Below are positions 52,824 through 63,564 of a stretch of 64,000 nucleotides of DNA, in pieces (within the stretch, counting starts at the first letter, position 1; each line of letters begins with the position of its first letter). The notes below the pieces were generated by a model. It ran no database searches. It was given only the letters and a program-made list of their open reading frames with translations, and was not told where the DNA came from. The DNA is taken from positions 9,858,001 through 9,922,000 of the forward strand of contig NZ_CP108394.1 in the NCBI RefSeq assembly GCF_041435215.1, in the 5' to 3' direction. This DNA is from Streptomyces sp. NBC_01314 (GTDB lineage: Bacteria > Actinomycetota > Actinomycetes > Streptomycetales > Streptomycetaceae). Both the position numbers and the translations under genes were made by a program.

Positions 52824-54131
52824 TCATCCGATCTGGACCACACGGGCCCAGTCGGGCGGCGAGTCCGGTACGTAGTCGGGGTCGTCCTCGTCCCACGAGG
52901 TACGTCGGTGATGGCGGGGGAACAGGCCGACCACCGTCCGGCACGGCGGCCGGGAGCCGGGCCAGGGGGTCTGTCCGTCGGTGAGCACCACGATGACGTC
53001 GGGCCTGGGGTGGCTGCGGAGCGCCTTGGCGAAGCCGGCACGCAGGTTCGTACCACCGCCGCCCAGCAGGGGGATGCCCTCGGCCTTGCACAGCGGGTGG
53101 GCGATCCGGGCCGCCGCGTCGCACGGGACGACGGTGACGAGGTCCCGTCGGCCGCCCACGGCGCGGGAGATCGCCGCGACCTCCAGAAGCGCGCTGCCCA
53201 GCTCCGTGTCACTCACCGACCCGGAGGTGTCGATGATCACGGAGACATGGGGCGGCCGGCGCCGCAGACTCGGCAGCACGGTGCCCGGCACGCCGGCCGA
53301 GCGCCGCGACGGCCGGCCGTAGCTGTAGTCCTCACCCGCGCCGGGCGCGGAGGCCGCCGACCGGACCGCCGCGCCCAGCAACGCCCGCCACGGCTGCGGC
53401 GGATGGAACGCCTCCTCCGCCCAGCGCTTCCAGCCCTCGGGCGCGGACCCCGGGCGGCCGGTGATGCCCTGCGCCACCCGGAACCGGACCGCGTCCCGTT
53501 CCTGCTCGCTCAGGCCGTGCGCCCCGTCCGGCCCCAGCTCCCACTCCCGTTCCAGGCCGTCGGCACCACTGCCGCAGTCCAGCCAGGCGAACTCCGTTGT
53601 CCACGCGCCCAGTTGGAACTGGAGCAGATAGCTCTCCATCAGCTGTCCCTCGGGCAGCCGCAGGAACGCCGGATCGACGACCCCCTCGGGCTTGACCAGT
53701 CCGTCGCCGAACGCGTCGTCGTTGATCTCGCAGTCGGCGGCGATGTTCATCCGCAGCCGCTCCCCAGGACCGGTCAGCCCACGCTCCTTGGCGAACCGGT
53801 CGCTGCGCCCGTGATGGTCCCGCAGCAGATGCGACACCTCGTGCACCCATACCCCGGCCAGCTCCTCCACCGGCGTACGGTCCACGAAGTCCGGGGAGAC
53901 GTAGCACCGCCAGTACCGGTCCACACCCATGGTGGGCACCTGCCGGGACTCGACGGTGTGCAGCGCGAACAACGCCGTCGCCAGATAGGGCCGGGCCCGC
54001 GCCGCCTGCAGCCGGGCGGCGAAGAGCTTGTCGAGGTCGAGGGCCCGCGTGCCCGCCGCGCCGGGGCTAGCATCGGAACTCCCCTCCGCACCCGTGTCGG
54101 TGCGCACCCGCGTACCCATGTCGCCGCTCAT
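52824..54131 (-). CDS. VWA-like domain protein with HExxH metallopeptidase-like domain (DUF2201 type)
   Basis: A 435-residue soluble protein. The N-terminal half has VWVHEVSHLLRDHHGRSDRF, a zinc-protease-like HExxH, plus MNIAADCEINDDAF. The C-terminal half is a VWA-like fold with a MIDAS DTSGSVSD, GGGTNLRAGFAKAL and VVLTDGQTPWPG. Such proteins are paired with MoxR AAA+ ATPases, which remodel protein complexes. The ATG overlaps the MoxR stop by 4 nt. Confidence 0.88.
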   Translation of the reverse strand: MSGDMGTRVRTDTGAEGSSDASPGAAGTRALDLDKLFAARLQAARARPYLATALFALHTVESRQVPTMGVDRYWRCYVSPDFVDRTPVEELAGVWVHEVSHLLRDHHGRSDRFAKERGLTGPGERLRMNIAADCEINDDAFGDGLVKPEGVVDPAFLRLPEGQLMESYLLQFQLGAWTTEFAWLDCGSGADGLEREWELGPDGAHGLSEQERDAVRFRVAQGITGRPGSAPEGWKRWAEEAFHPPQPWRALLGAAVRSAASAPGAGEDYSYGRPSRRSAGVPGTVLPSLRRRPPHVSVIIDTSGSVSDTELGSALLEVAAISRAVGGRRDLVTVVPCDAAARIAHPLCKAEGIPLLGGGGTNLRAGFAKALRSHPRPDVIVVLTDGQTPWPGSRPPCRTVVGLFPRHHRRTSWDEDDPDYVPDSPPDWARVVQIG

Positions 54132-55432
54132 CGGCGGGCCCCCGTCGCCCTCTTGGCGCGGGCCGCCGCCTCGTCCGCCCGCCTCGACAGTGTCACCACT
54201 CCGGCGAGGTTCTCGATCGCCGCCGGAACGTCCCAGTCGTCGCGGCGCAGTGAGGCGAGCGTGGTCGCGGGGACGACCACCAGATCCGGGGCCCCGGTCT
54301 CCAGCGCCCGGACCAGCAGCGCCCACGCCGCGTTCCAGCGGTCCCTCTCCGGCCGCGCCCGGACCGCCGCGACCACGCCGTCGAGCACCGCCTGCCGCAG
54401 GTCCCCCCGCTGGGGCAGGTCCGCCCCCGCCGGGTCGGCGAGCAGCGTTTCCGGATCCGGGAGGTCCAGCCGGTCCAGACCGGCCAGCAGTTCCAGCCCC
54501 GGACCGTCGCCCACGGTGCCCCTGACCAGCAGGGAGAGCACATCGCGCGAGACTCCGGAGGCCGTAGCGAAGGCGATCAGACGCAACGTCATCTCCCAGC
54601 TGCGGGGCGACGGCCATGCCCCGCCCCGGCGGCTCTCGCTGTTGGGCAGCTGGTGCACGAGCTTGGGCCGCGCGGCCAACAGCGCGCACACCGCGCGCCG
54701 GGCGAAGTCCACCGCCTCCGACAGCCGTTCCGGCGCGAGCCGCGGCAGGGTGGCCCGCGGCCAGGTCCCACCAAGACCCCGTACGACGACCTCGTGGTCG
54801 TGCGTCCACTGCAGGTGCACGAACCGGTTGGCCAGCGGCGGGCTCAGCTCCCAGCCGTCGGCGGCCGAGGACCGGGGGTTGGCGGCGGCCACGATCCGTA
54901 CGCCGGGCGGCAGTTGGAGCGAGCCGATCCTGCGCTCCAGCACCAGCCGCAGCAGCGCGGCCTGGACGGCGGGCGGCGCCGTCGACAGCTCGTCCAGGAA
55001 CAACAGGCCCCGGCCCGCCCGCACCAGCCGCACCGCCCAGTCCGGCGGGGCCATCGGCACACCCTGCTCGGCCGGGTCGTCTCCCACGATCGGCAGCCCC
55101 GAGAAGTCGGACGGCTCGTGCACGCTGGCGATCACGGTCGTCAGCGGCAGATCCAGGGCGGCCGCGAGCTGTGTCAGCGCCGCGGTCTTCCCGATCCCCG
55201 GCTCACCCCACAGCAGTACGGGCAGGTCCGCGGCGACGGCCAGGGTCAGTGCCTCCAGCTGGGTGTCCGGGCGCGGTTCGGTGGTCGTGGTGCGCAGCAG
55301 GGTCAACAGGTCGCCCGCGATGTCGAGTTGGGAGGTGGGGTCGAGGTCGGCGCCGGCGTCAGCGTTAGCAACGGCGCCGGCATCGGCGTTGGAGAGGGAG
55401 ATGGGCATGGCGAACGGGGTGCATGTGGGCAT
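54128..55432 (-). CDS. MoxR-type AAA+ ATPase
   Basis: A 434-residue ATPase: Walker A LLWGEPGIGKTAAL near residue 75, SVHEPSDFSGLPIVGDDP, Walker B GRGLLFLDELSTAPPAVQAA, sensor 1 VAAANPRSSAADGWELSPP and arginine finger LANRFVHL. The N-terminal 30 residues are Ala/Asp-rich low complexity. The C-terminal region resembles a helical lid. ATG 55432 and ATG 55408 are both possible. It should act with the VWA protein directly downstream. Confidence 0.9.
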   Translation of the reverse strand: MPTCTPFAMPISLSNADAGAVANADAGADLDPTSQLDIAGDLLTLLRTTTTEPRPDTQLEALTLAVAADLPVLLWGEPGIGKTAALTQLAAALDLPLTTVIASVHEPSDFSGLPIVGDDPAEQGVPMAPPDWAVRLVRAGRGLLFLDELSTAPPAVQAALLRLVLERRIGSLQLPPGVRIVAAANPRSSAADGWELSPPLANRFVHLQWTHDHEVVVRGLGGTWPRATLPRLAPERLSEAVDFARRAVCALLAARPKLVHQLPNSESRRGGAWPSPRSWEMTLRLIAFATASGVSRDVLSLLVRGTVGDGPGLELLAGLDRLDLPDPETLLADPAGADLPQRGDLRQAVLDGVVAAVRARPERDRWNAAWALLVRALETGAPDLVVVPATTLASLRRDDWDVPAAIENLAGVVTLSRRADEAAARAKRATGARR

Positions 55433-55534
55433 GTTTGATCACCTTGGTGTGTAGTGGGCTGAAGGCCAGTGGGTGCCAGGTGCCAGGTCCCAGGTCCCAG
55501 GTCAAAATCCTTGGTCCCAGGCCGAGATCCTTGG

Positions 55535-57049
<1,515 letters not shown>

Positions 57050-57220
57050 TCACCTTGCGCGGACGGGACCCCCATTCTGCCGAGGGAGTGTGTAGTCATC
57101 GCGGTGACCATAACGCCACCCGCGCCGATCCCACACCTGTTTTTCGATCGGGTGCGCGTGCACACCGGCGACACCGGCGCCCAAGTGGTGGCCCCCAGGG
57201 CACCGGCGTACGGTCGAACA

Positions 57221-57250
57221 GTGAACGCGGCGGTGGACGGAACCGTTCAC
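57221..57250. promoter_or_regulatory. Inverted repeat upstream of DHA2 exporter 2
   Basis: GTGAACG at 57221-57227 and CGTTCAC at 57244-57250 are perfect inverted arms 16 bp apart, ending 24 bp before the start codon. This fits a TetR-like operator; no such gene adjoins. Confidence 0.45.
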
Positions 57251-57274
57251 CGAACCCTGCCTTCGCGATACGCC

Positions 57275-58825
57275 ATGAGCAATCCTCAGCCGAGTTCCCC
57301 AGCGCGCACCACCACCCGGGAAACAGGTGGTGGCGGGAGTGCGATGGCGTTGTTCGTGATCGCGTCGTGTCAGTTGATGGTGGTGCTGGACATCACCATC
57401 GTGAACATCGCGCTGCCGGACATCCAGCGGTCGCTGGACTTCTCCACGACGAGCCTGGCCTGGGTGGTCAACGCGTACACGCTGACCTTCGGCGGGCTGT
57501 TGCTGCTGGGCGGGCGGGCCGGGGACATCCTCGGCCGGCGGCGGGTCTTCGTCTTCGGTGTGCTGCTCTTCGTGCTGGCCTCGCTCCTCGGCGGCTTCGC
57601 CCAGAACGCGGGCCAACTCCTCGGCGCCCGCGCCCTCCAGGGTGTCGGCGGCGCCATCGCGTCCCCGACGTCCCTCGCGCTGATCAGTACGACGTTCCGT
57701 GAAGGACCGGAGCGCAACCGGGCGTTCGGGGTGTTCGCGGCGGTCTCGGCGGGCGGCGGCGCGATCGGGCTGCTCGCGGGCGGCATTCTCGTGGAGTGGC
57801 TGAACTGGCGGTGGGTGCTGTTCGTCAACGTGCCGATCGGCCTGCTGATCGTGCTGGCGACGCCGCGCTGGATCAAGGAGTCCGAACGCCACCCGGGGCA
57901 CTTCGACATCACCGGCGCGCTGACCTCCACCGTGGGCATGGTGCTCTTGGTGTACGGCTTCATCCGGGCCGCGCAGGAAGGCTGGCGGGACGCTCTCACG
58001 CTGGCCTCGTTCGCCGGGGCCATCGCCTTTCTCGCCCTGTTCATCCTGGTCGAGCGGCGTTCGAAGCAGCCGATCACCCCGCTGCACATGTTCCGCGACC
58101 GGAACCGGGCGGGCACCTACGGAATCATGCTGTGCCTCGCCGCCGCCATCTTCGGCATGTTCTTCTTCCTGACGCTCTTCGTGCAGAACGTGCTCGGCTT
58201 CAGCCCGCTGCAGGCCGGGCTCGCCTTCCTGCCGGTCAGTGCGGTCATCGCGGTAGGCGCCGGACTGGCCTCGAAGTTCCTGCCCACGTACGGGCCCAAA
58301 CCGTTCATGGTGGTGGGTGCGATCCTGGCCGCGGCCGGCCTCGCCTGGCTGACCCTGACCGACGTCCACTCCACCTACGCCGGCAGCGTCCTCGGCCCCA
58401 TGCTCGTCTTCAGCCTCGGCATGGGCATGGAGTTCGTCTCACTGACCCTGATGGCGCTCTCCGACGTCCCGACCCCCGAGACCGGCGCGGCCTCCGGACT
58501 CCTCAACGCCACCCAGCAGGTCGGCGGTTCGCTCGGCCTCTCCATCCTCGTCACGATGTACGGCACGGCCAGCACCAACGAGGCGGAGAAGCAGATCCCG
58601 GACTTCCTGTCCCAGGCGACCCCGGCCGAGCGCCTGCGGTTCGAACAGACCGGGCAGCTTCCGCCACCCTGGTCGTACGAGGTGCTCACCGCGGGCGTCT
58701 CGGCCGCCTTCGTCATGGCCGCGATCTTCACCGTCGTCGCCGCCCTGATCGCCGTACTGGCCATCCAGGTCAGGCCCTCCGATCTGGAGCGGCTGAAGGG
58801 CGGGGTGGGGCCGGGGCCGGGCTGA
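57275..58825 (+). CDS. MFS exporter, DHA2 (EmrB/QacA) family, second copy
   Basis: A 516-residue, 14-helix exporter: LMVVLDITIVNIALPDIQRS at helix 1, GRAGDILGRRRVF in the signature loop, GGAIASPTSLALISTTF and GGGAIGLLAGGILVEWLNWR (motif C region). The sequence differs enough from the exporter at 693-2360 to be a separate lineage. ATG 57275 has no strong ribosome binding site, so it may be leaderless. It diverges from the MoxR-locus gene across 225 bp. Confidence 0.92.
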   Translation: MSNPQPSSPARTTTRETGGGGSAMALFVIASCQLMVVLDITIVNIALPDIQRSLDFSTTSLAWVVNAYTLTFGGLLLLGGRAGDILGRRRVFVFGVLLFVLASLLGGFAQNAGQLLGARALQGVGGAIASPTSLALISTTFREGPERNRAFGVFAAVSAGGGAIGLLAGGILVEWLNWRWVLFVNVPIGLLIVLATPRWIKESERHPGHFDITGALTSTVGMVLLVYGFIRAAQEGWRDALTLASFAGAIAFLALFILVERRSKQPITPLHMFRDRNRAGTYGIMLCLAAAIFGMFFFLTLFVQNVLGFSPLQAGLAFLPVSAVIAVGAGLASKFLPTYGPKPFMVVGAILAAAGLAWLTLTDVHSTYAGSVLGPMLVFSLGMGMEFVSLTLMALSDVPTPETGAASGLLNATQQVGGSLGLSILVTMYGTASTNEAEKQIPDFLSQATPAERLRFEQTGQLPPPWSYEVLTAGVSAAFVMAAIFTVVAALIAVLAIQVRPSDLERLKGGVGPGPG

Positions 58826-58854
58826 GGATCCAAGGGGATTCAAGGGCCGAGGGG

Positions 58855-60504
58855 TCAAGTCGACGTGCAGGCCGCCCCGTTGAGCGTGAACGTGGTCGGA
58901 GCGGGGTTCGTGGTGCCGCGTGTCGCCGTGAAGCCGAGGGTGACCGAGCCCGCCGCGGGGATGTTCGCGGTGTAGGAGGCGGCGGTGACGGTGACGGCAG
59001 CGCCGGACTGGGCCGCCGTGCCGCCCCACAGGCTGGAGACGCGCTGACTGTCGGGGAAGGTCCAGCGGAGGGTCCACCCGTTGACCGCCGAGGTGCCGGT
59101 GTTGCGGATGACGATCTCGCCCTGGAAACCGCCGGACCACTCGCCCGTCACCCGGTAGCCGAGAGCACAGGACGCCGTGGAACCGCCGGAGGCGGTCGTG
59201 ACGGTCACCGTTCCCGAGCGCGCCGAGCGGTTGCCGGCCGCGTCGCGCGCGTAGACGGCGAAGGTGTACGAGGTGGCGGGAGTCAGGCCCGTGAGGGTGG
59301 CGGAGGTGCTTGTCGTGGTGGTCGCGGCGGTCTCGGTGGTGCCGTTGACGCGGACCACGTCGTAGCCCGTGACGCCGGTCGCGTCGGTGGCGGCGGTCCA
59401 GGTCAGGGTGGCGGACGAGGAGGTCGCCGCGGAGGCGGTCGGGGTTCCGGGAGCCGTCGGGGGAGTGGTGTCGCCGCCGGAGGAGGAGTAGATCGCGGCC
59501 TCCTTGGACGTGGCGGCGATGCCGTTCGCGCCGTTGAAGAGGCGCTGTCCCCAACTGGTCAGCTGGTTCGGGTCGAAGTTCGTGACCATGTCCAGGTACT
59601 CCACACCGCCGCCGTTGCCGCTCCAGGACCAGCCGAGATAACCGAGGCCGAGTCGCTGCGCGGTGGCGAGGATGGCGTCCTCGTCGGGGTTGCCGTCCGA
59701 ATGGTCGTGGCCGAACTCACCCACCACGATGGGGAGTTTCGCCGCCACGAACCGGTTGAGGTAGTCGCTGACCTCCGCCGCCGTGTCGAAGACGCCGTAC
59801 ATGTGGATGGAGAAGACCGTGTTGGCGTCCGGGTCGGCGGCGAAGACGGAGGCCGCGTTGTCGCGCATGGTGAACGCCCAGTCCTGGCCCCAGTTGGGAG
59901 CGTCGACCATGATCGTGTGGTCGAATCCGGCGGTGCGCAGCTTCTGGATCGCCGCCTTGGTGTCGGCCGTCCAGCCCGCGTAGTTGTTGTTGCCGTACGG
60001 CTCGTTGCCGATGTTGACGATGACGTGGTCCTCCTGACCCGTCAGCGCACTCTGCACACTGATCCAGTAGTCGGCGGCCCGCGAGAGCGTGACCGCCCCG
60101 CTCTGCTCGCCGTAACCCGTGGTGTCGTGCACCTCCAGGACACAGATGAGCCGGTTCCGCTTGCACTGCGCCACGACGTTCGCCACATCGGTGGTGTCGT
60201 TGCGGGTCCACCGGTCGCCGCTGGCCAGGACGACGCGCACGGTGTTGGCGCCCTTGGCCTTGATGTGGGCGAGCGAGCCGATCTGGTTCGGATACCAGGT
60301 GTGGGCGTGGTTCACGCCGCGCATCACGAAGTCGTTGCCGGAGCGCTCCAGGAGCCGGCCGTTCTCGACACGGAAACCGGTGGGCGCCGCGTGCGCCGGC
60401 GCGCCGAAGACGAACAGGGGCAGGAGCAGACCGAGGAGGGCCGCGGCGAGTGCGGCCGTGCGCGGTGGGCGGAGGAGGGCCGGCGTGCGCGTACGGGATC
60501 TCAT
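58855..60504 (-). CDS. Secreted GH5 beta-mannanase with Fn3 and CBM2 domains
   Basis: A 549-residue secreted enzyme. Signal peptide to about residue 40 (APAHAAP). The GH5 barrel (42-335) has MRGVNHAHTWYP, typical of the mannanase subfamily, acid/base Glu168 in VNIGNEPYG and nucleophile Glu263 in VVGEFGHDHSDG. A fibronectin-3 domain (about 350-440) and a cellulose-binding CBM2 (about 445-549, ALGYRVTGEWSGGFQGEI) follow. It hydrolyses mannan in plant walls. It lies 73 nt behind the esterase on the same strand, likely one transcript. Confidence 0.93.
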   Translation of the reverse strand: MRSRTRTPALLRPPRTAALAAALLGLLLPLFVFGAPAHAAPTGFRVENGRLLERSGNDFVMRGVNHAHTWYPNQIGSLAHIKAKGANTVRVVLASGDRWTRNDTTDVANVVAQCKRNRLICVLEVHDTTGYGEQSGAVTLSRAADYWISVQSALTGQEDHVIVNIGNEPYGNNNYAGWTADTKAAIQKLRTAGFDHTIMVDAPNWGQDWAFTMRDNAASVFAADPDANTVFSIHMYGVFDTAAEVSDYLNRFVAAKLPIVVGEFGHDHSDGNPDEDAILATAQRLGLGYLGWSWSGNGGGVEYLDMVTNFDPNQLTSWGQRLFNGANGIAATSKEAAIYSSSGGDTTPPTAPGTPTASAATSSSATLTWTAATDATGVTGYDVVRVNGTTETAATTTTSTSATLTGLTPATSYTFAVYARDAAGNRSARSGTVTVTTASGGSTASCALGYRVTGEWSGGFQGEIVIRNTGTSAVNGWTLRWTFPDSQRVSSLWGGTAAQSGAAVTVTAASYTANIPAAGSVTLGFTATRGTTNPAPTTFTLNGAACTST

Positions 60505-60513
60505 GGCGGCTCC

Positions 60514-60553
60514 AGGGAGAGGGGAGAGGGGAGAGGGGAGAGGGGGAGGGGAG
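60514..60553. repeat. GGGGAGA-type tandem repeats in the esterase-mannanase gap
   Basis: About five 7-bp units (AGAGGGG) fill the short intergenic region just upstream of the mannanase ribosome binding site. Confidence 0.85.
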
Positions 60554-60577
60554 GAGCAGGGGACAGCGCCTCGGTCG

Positions 60578-61687
60578 TTACGAGGAGGCGGCAGCCCTCG
60601 CCGTGCAACCGACCGTCGCCGACGGCGTCCCGGCCGTGGCGGAGGTCGTGGCGACGAACCCGAACGTGGCGCTCGCGCCCGGTGCGAGCGTGCCGTTCCA
60701 CGAGGCGTTGGTGACCGTGGCCGTGCCGTCGGTCGCTGTGGTCGAGGTCCCGTTCCAGACCTGGGTGAGACGGGCCCCGCCGGCCGGTACGACGGTCACG
60801 GTCCAGCCCGAGACGGTGGACGCGGAGGTGTTCGTCACCGTCACCTCGCCCTGGTAGCCGCCCTGCCAGACGTTGGTGGCCCGGAAGACCGCACCACACG
60901 CGGGCTGACCGCCACCCGGATCGCCGGGGTCGCCCGGATCACCAGGCACCCACGCGTCCAGAACCGAACTCAGCGCCGGGTACCAACGAGCGGCGATCTT
61001 GTCGTCGCCCGCGGCGTTCGGATGCACTCCGTCGTTCGTGTCGGTCGCCGTGCTGAACCCCGTCCACTGGTCGACCACGGTCACGGGCGAGTCGCCGGTG
61101 CTCGTCGCCCGGGCCCAGTCCGGGATCCGCGCGTTGAAGTCGACGACCCGCTGCGCGCAGCCCGAGCAGCTGCCGGGGTTCATGGGGATGAGCTGCGCGA
61201 CGAGGATCCGCATGTCCGGGTTGGAGGCCCGCATCTGCCCGACCAGCTTGGTGTACGCGGCGAGAATGCGGTCGGGGGCGATGCTGCTCCACACGTCGTT
61301 GGTGCCGAAGTGCATGACAACGATGTCTGGAAGTGTCGCGGCCAGCCGGGCGGGCAGCAGGTTCTGGTCGGCGACGTTGGTCACCAACTCGCCGCCGTGG
61401 CCCTCGTTGTCGCCGTCGTGCTCCTGCCCGCAGCCCTGCGTGCCGAGCGTGCCGACGAAGTCGATGTCCGTGTAGCCGGCGGTGCGCAGCCGGTTCCACA
61501 GCACCGCCCGCCAGCAGCCGGGCGAGCCGGTGATCGAGTCGCCGAGCGGCATGACGCGCGCGGGGGTCGCCGCCGTGTCGGCCGCCGCCGCGGGCGGCGC
61601 GAGGGTCAGTCCGATGGACAGGAGCAGGGCGGCCAGGAGGCCGAGAAGCGGTAGGTGCCGTACGGGGGAATGTCGGGTGTTGCGCAT
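60578..61687 (-). CDS. Secreted SGNH-hydrolase (carbohydrate esterase) with CBM2
   Basis: A 369-residue secreted esterase. Signal peptide about 1-37. SGNH blocks: RVMPLGDSITGS (Ser51), GHGGELV, VVMHFGTNDVWSSI and DGVHPNAAGD with the catalytic Asp and His. A GDPGDPGDPGG linker joins a C-terminal CBM2 (AVFRATNVWQGGYQGEVTVT). It probably removes acetyl groups from hemicellulose so that the co-transcribed mannanase can act. ATG 61687 has AAGGGA upstream; a longer frame from 61750 would run through the CebR box and is rejected. Confidence 0.92.
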   Translation of the reverse strand: MRNTRHSPVRHLPLLGLLAALLLSIGLTLAPPAAAADTAATPARVMPLGDSITGSPGCWRAVLWNRLRTAGYTDIDFVGTLGTQGCGQEHDGDNEGHGGELVTNVADQNLLPARLAATLPDIVVMHFGTNDVWSSIAPDRILAAYTKLVGQMRASNPDMRILVAQLIPMNPGSCSGCAQRVVDFNARIPDWARATSTGDSPVTVVDQWTGFSTATDTNDGVHPNAAGDDKIAARWYPALSSVLDAWVPGDPGDPGDPGGGQPACGAVFRATNVWQGGYQGEVTVTNTSASTVSGWTVTVVPAGGARLTQVWNGTSTTATDGTATVTNASWNGTLAPGASATFGFVATTSATAGTPSATVGCTARAAASS

Positions 61688-61712
61688 GGTGGTCCCTTCC
61701 CTGGGTGAGAGA

Positions 61713-61726
61713 TGGGAGCGCTCCCA
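61713..61726. promoter_or_regulatory. CebR operator, perfect consensus
   Basis: TGGGAGCGCTCCCA is the exact 14-bp CebR box known from Streptomyces cellulose-utilisation genes. It lies 25 bp upstream of the esterase start, so CebR released by cello-oligosaccharides should control the esterase and mannanase. Confidence 0.9.
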
Positions 61727-62023
61727 GATGCAACTTGCCATCGTTGTCATTCACACGTCAAGATGGCTGCGCGCATCTTTGCGCGCCCCTTCTTTCGCCC
61801 CCGCACCCCTCGACCTGGCGGCCGACGCGGGCGTCGACATCGATGCCCTGCCCCTCGAACCCGGTGCGTCGAGCGACGGCACGGACCCTGGCGATTGACC
61901 ACAGCCGCCCTGCCGGAACGCGGTGTGCTCCCGGTGGTATCGGCCGGTGACGATCTGTGGTCGGCGCGGCCGGCGGCGGTGACGCGGCCGCCACCACAAG
62001 GTAGAGCCCAACATCAATCGACA

Positions 62024-62110
62024 TCGGGTCGCCAACACGGGTCGTCAACACGGGTCGTCGACTCCGGATCGTCGACACAGGGTCGTCAGTGCCGGGTCGT
62101 CGACGCCGGC
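62024..62110. repeat. Six degenerate GGGTCGTC-type tandem units
   Basis: Units of 13-16 bp such as CGGGTCGTCAACA repeat six times. The wider gap 61731-62217 has no convincing gene; one plus-strand frame ending at 61898 (LDLAADAGVDIDALPLEPG) looks protein-like but has no start and overlaps the esterase antisense. Confidence 0.75.
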
Positions 62111-62217
62111 TGACCGCCCGGGGTCTACGACTGCGACCCTCATGTTCAAGAATGAGAACAGCGATCACTTGCATGGATATTGACGTGCTCGGGACAACGG
62201 CCCTAGCTTCCGGTGTT

Positions 62218-62231
62218 GGAAAGCGCTTTCC
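62218..62231. promoter_or_regulatory. LacI-type palindromic operator before the pectate lyase
   Basis: GGAAAGCGCTTTCC is a perfect 14-bp palindrome with a central GCGC, the form of LacI-family operators, 25 bp before the start codon. It differs from the CebR box, so another regulator is expected. Confidence 0.75.
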
Positions 62232-62256
62232 CCTTCGGATGTCCGGGAGACGAACC

Positions 62257-63450
62257 ATGCGTCCACAGCGATTCACCGCGTGCGTAAGCCTGTTGAGCGT
62301 CCTGGCCGGCGGCCTCCTCGCCCTGTCCGCCCCCGCCGCGCACGCCGCCGGCAGCCTCTACGTGGCGACCGGCGGCAGCGACAGCAACGCCGGCACACTG
62401 GCGGCTCCGCTGCGCACCATCCAGCGGGCCGTGGACCTGGCGCAGGCGGGCGACTCGATCCTGATCCGGGGCGGGACATATGCGCCGACCACGAACATCC
62501 AGTTGCTCAAGAGCGGTACGGCGAGTCAGCCCATCAGGCTGGGCAACTACAACGGCGAGCGCGTCGTCATCGACGGCGAGGGGATGCCCTACACGCCCGG
62601 CGCGGTCGGCTCCAGCATCCCCCGGGCCCAGCGGGGCGCGATCCACATCGAGGGGGAGTACTGGCGGCTGAGCGGGCTGGAGATCGCCAACGGGCCGTAC
62701 GGGATCTTCGGCGTGGACACCAGTGGCAATGTCTTCGAGCGGCTGGTCACGCGGAACAACTACGAGTCCGGCGTGCACATCCAGGGCGCGTCGAGCGCCA
62801 ACCAGTTCATCAATCTGGACAGCTACGGCAACCGGGACCCGCGCAAGAACGGCGAGAGCGCCGACGGCCTGGCGATCAAGGAAGGCTCCGGGACGGGCAA
62901 CGTGGTGCGTGGGGCCCGGCTGTGGAACAACTCCGACGACGGGCTGGACTTCTGGGAGTTCCTCTCTCCGGTGACCATCGAGGGAAGCGGCGCGTACGGG
63001 AACGGCTACAACCGCTGGAGCCTGCCGAACTACACCGGTGACGGCAACGGCTTCAAGCTCGGCGGCGGCGGTGACGCGGACCTGCCCGCGGCGCATGTCG
63101 TGCGCAACAGCGTGGCGTGGGACAACTCGGCGGGCGGGTTCATCGACAACGCCAACCCCGGCGCGCTGGTGGCCGAGCGCTGCACAGCATGGCGCAACAA
63201 GGGCACGGGGTTCGACTTCGCCGACGCCGACGGCACGCTGACGAAGAACCTCGCGGTGGCCAACGGCACGAATGTCTCGCTGGGCTCGAACTCCGGCGGG
63301 AGCGGCAACTCCTGGAACCTCGGCGGCACCTGGTCCTTCACGAGCACCGACGCGACCACGATCACCGGAGCCAGGGCGGCCGACGGCTCCATCCCGACCT
63401 CGACCTTCCTGCGGCCCGCGAACGGCGCGGATGTCGGGGCGCGGCTCTGA
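62257..63450 (+). CDS. Secreted right-handed beta-helix pectate lyase (PL9-like)
   Basis: A 397-residue secreted protein: signal peptide to about residue 30 (PAAHAAG), then a parallel beta-helix beginning LYVATGGSDSNAGTLAAPLR and TIQRAVDLAQAGDSILIRGG. The acidic stretches ADGLAIKEGSGTGN, NNSDDGLDFWEF and GDGNGFKLGGGGDAD fit the calcium-binding and catalytic face of family 9 pectate lyases. It would cleave polygalacturonate by beta-elimination. GGGAGA lies before ATG 62257. No CBM is attached. Confidence 0.9.
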   Translation: MRPQRFTACVSLLSVLAGGLLALSAPAAHAAGSLYVATGGSDSNAGTLAAPLRTIQRAVDLAQAGDSILIRGGTYAPTTNIQLLKSGTASQPIRLGNYNGERVVIDGEGMPYTPGAVGSSIPRAQRGAIHIEGEYWRLSGLEIANGPYGIFGVDTSGNVFERLVTRNNYESGVHIQGASSANQFINLDSYGNRDPRKNGESADGLAIKEGSGTGNVVRGARLWNNSDDGLDFWEFLSPVTIEGSGAYGNGYNRWSLPNYTGDGNGFKLGGGGDADLPAAHVVRNSVAWDNSAGGFIDNANPGALVAERCTAWRNKGTGFDFADADGTLTKNLAVANGTNVSLGSNSGGSGNSWNLGGTWSFTSTDATTITGARAADGSIPTSTFLRPANGADVGARL

Positions 63451-63564
63451 GGGGTGACGTCGGGCTGTTGTGTGTGGGCCGCCCTGATGGTTCTGGTGGC
63501 GCCCGCTGTTCGTTTTCGGTGTTCCGGTGTCCCGGTGCGTGGGCTGTCCGTTCTGTCTTCGGCC

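Noticed and set aside
57796..60714. 972-codon plus-strand frame across the exporter, mannanase and esterase
   Set aside because: It crosses three well-supported genes in another frame or strand and is low complexity.
61482..61898. Plus-strand frame ending with a protein-like segment near 61890
   Set aside because: Its first half is antisense to the esterase and crosses the CebR operator; no start or ribosome binding site supports it.
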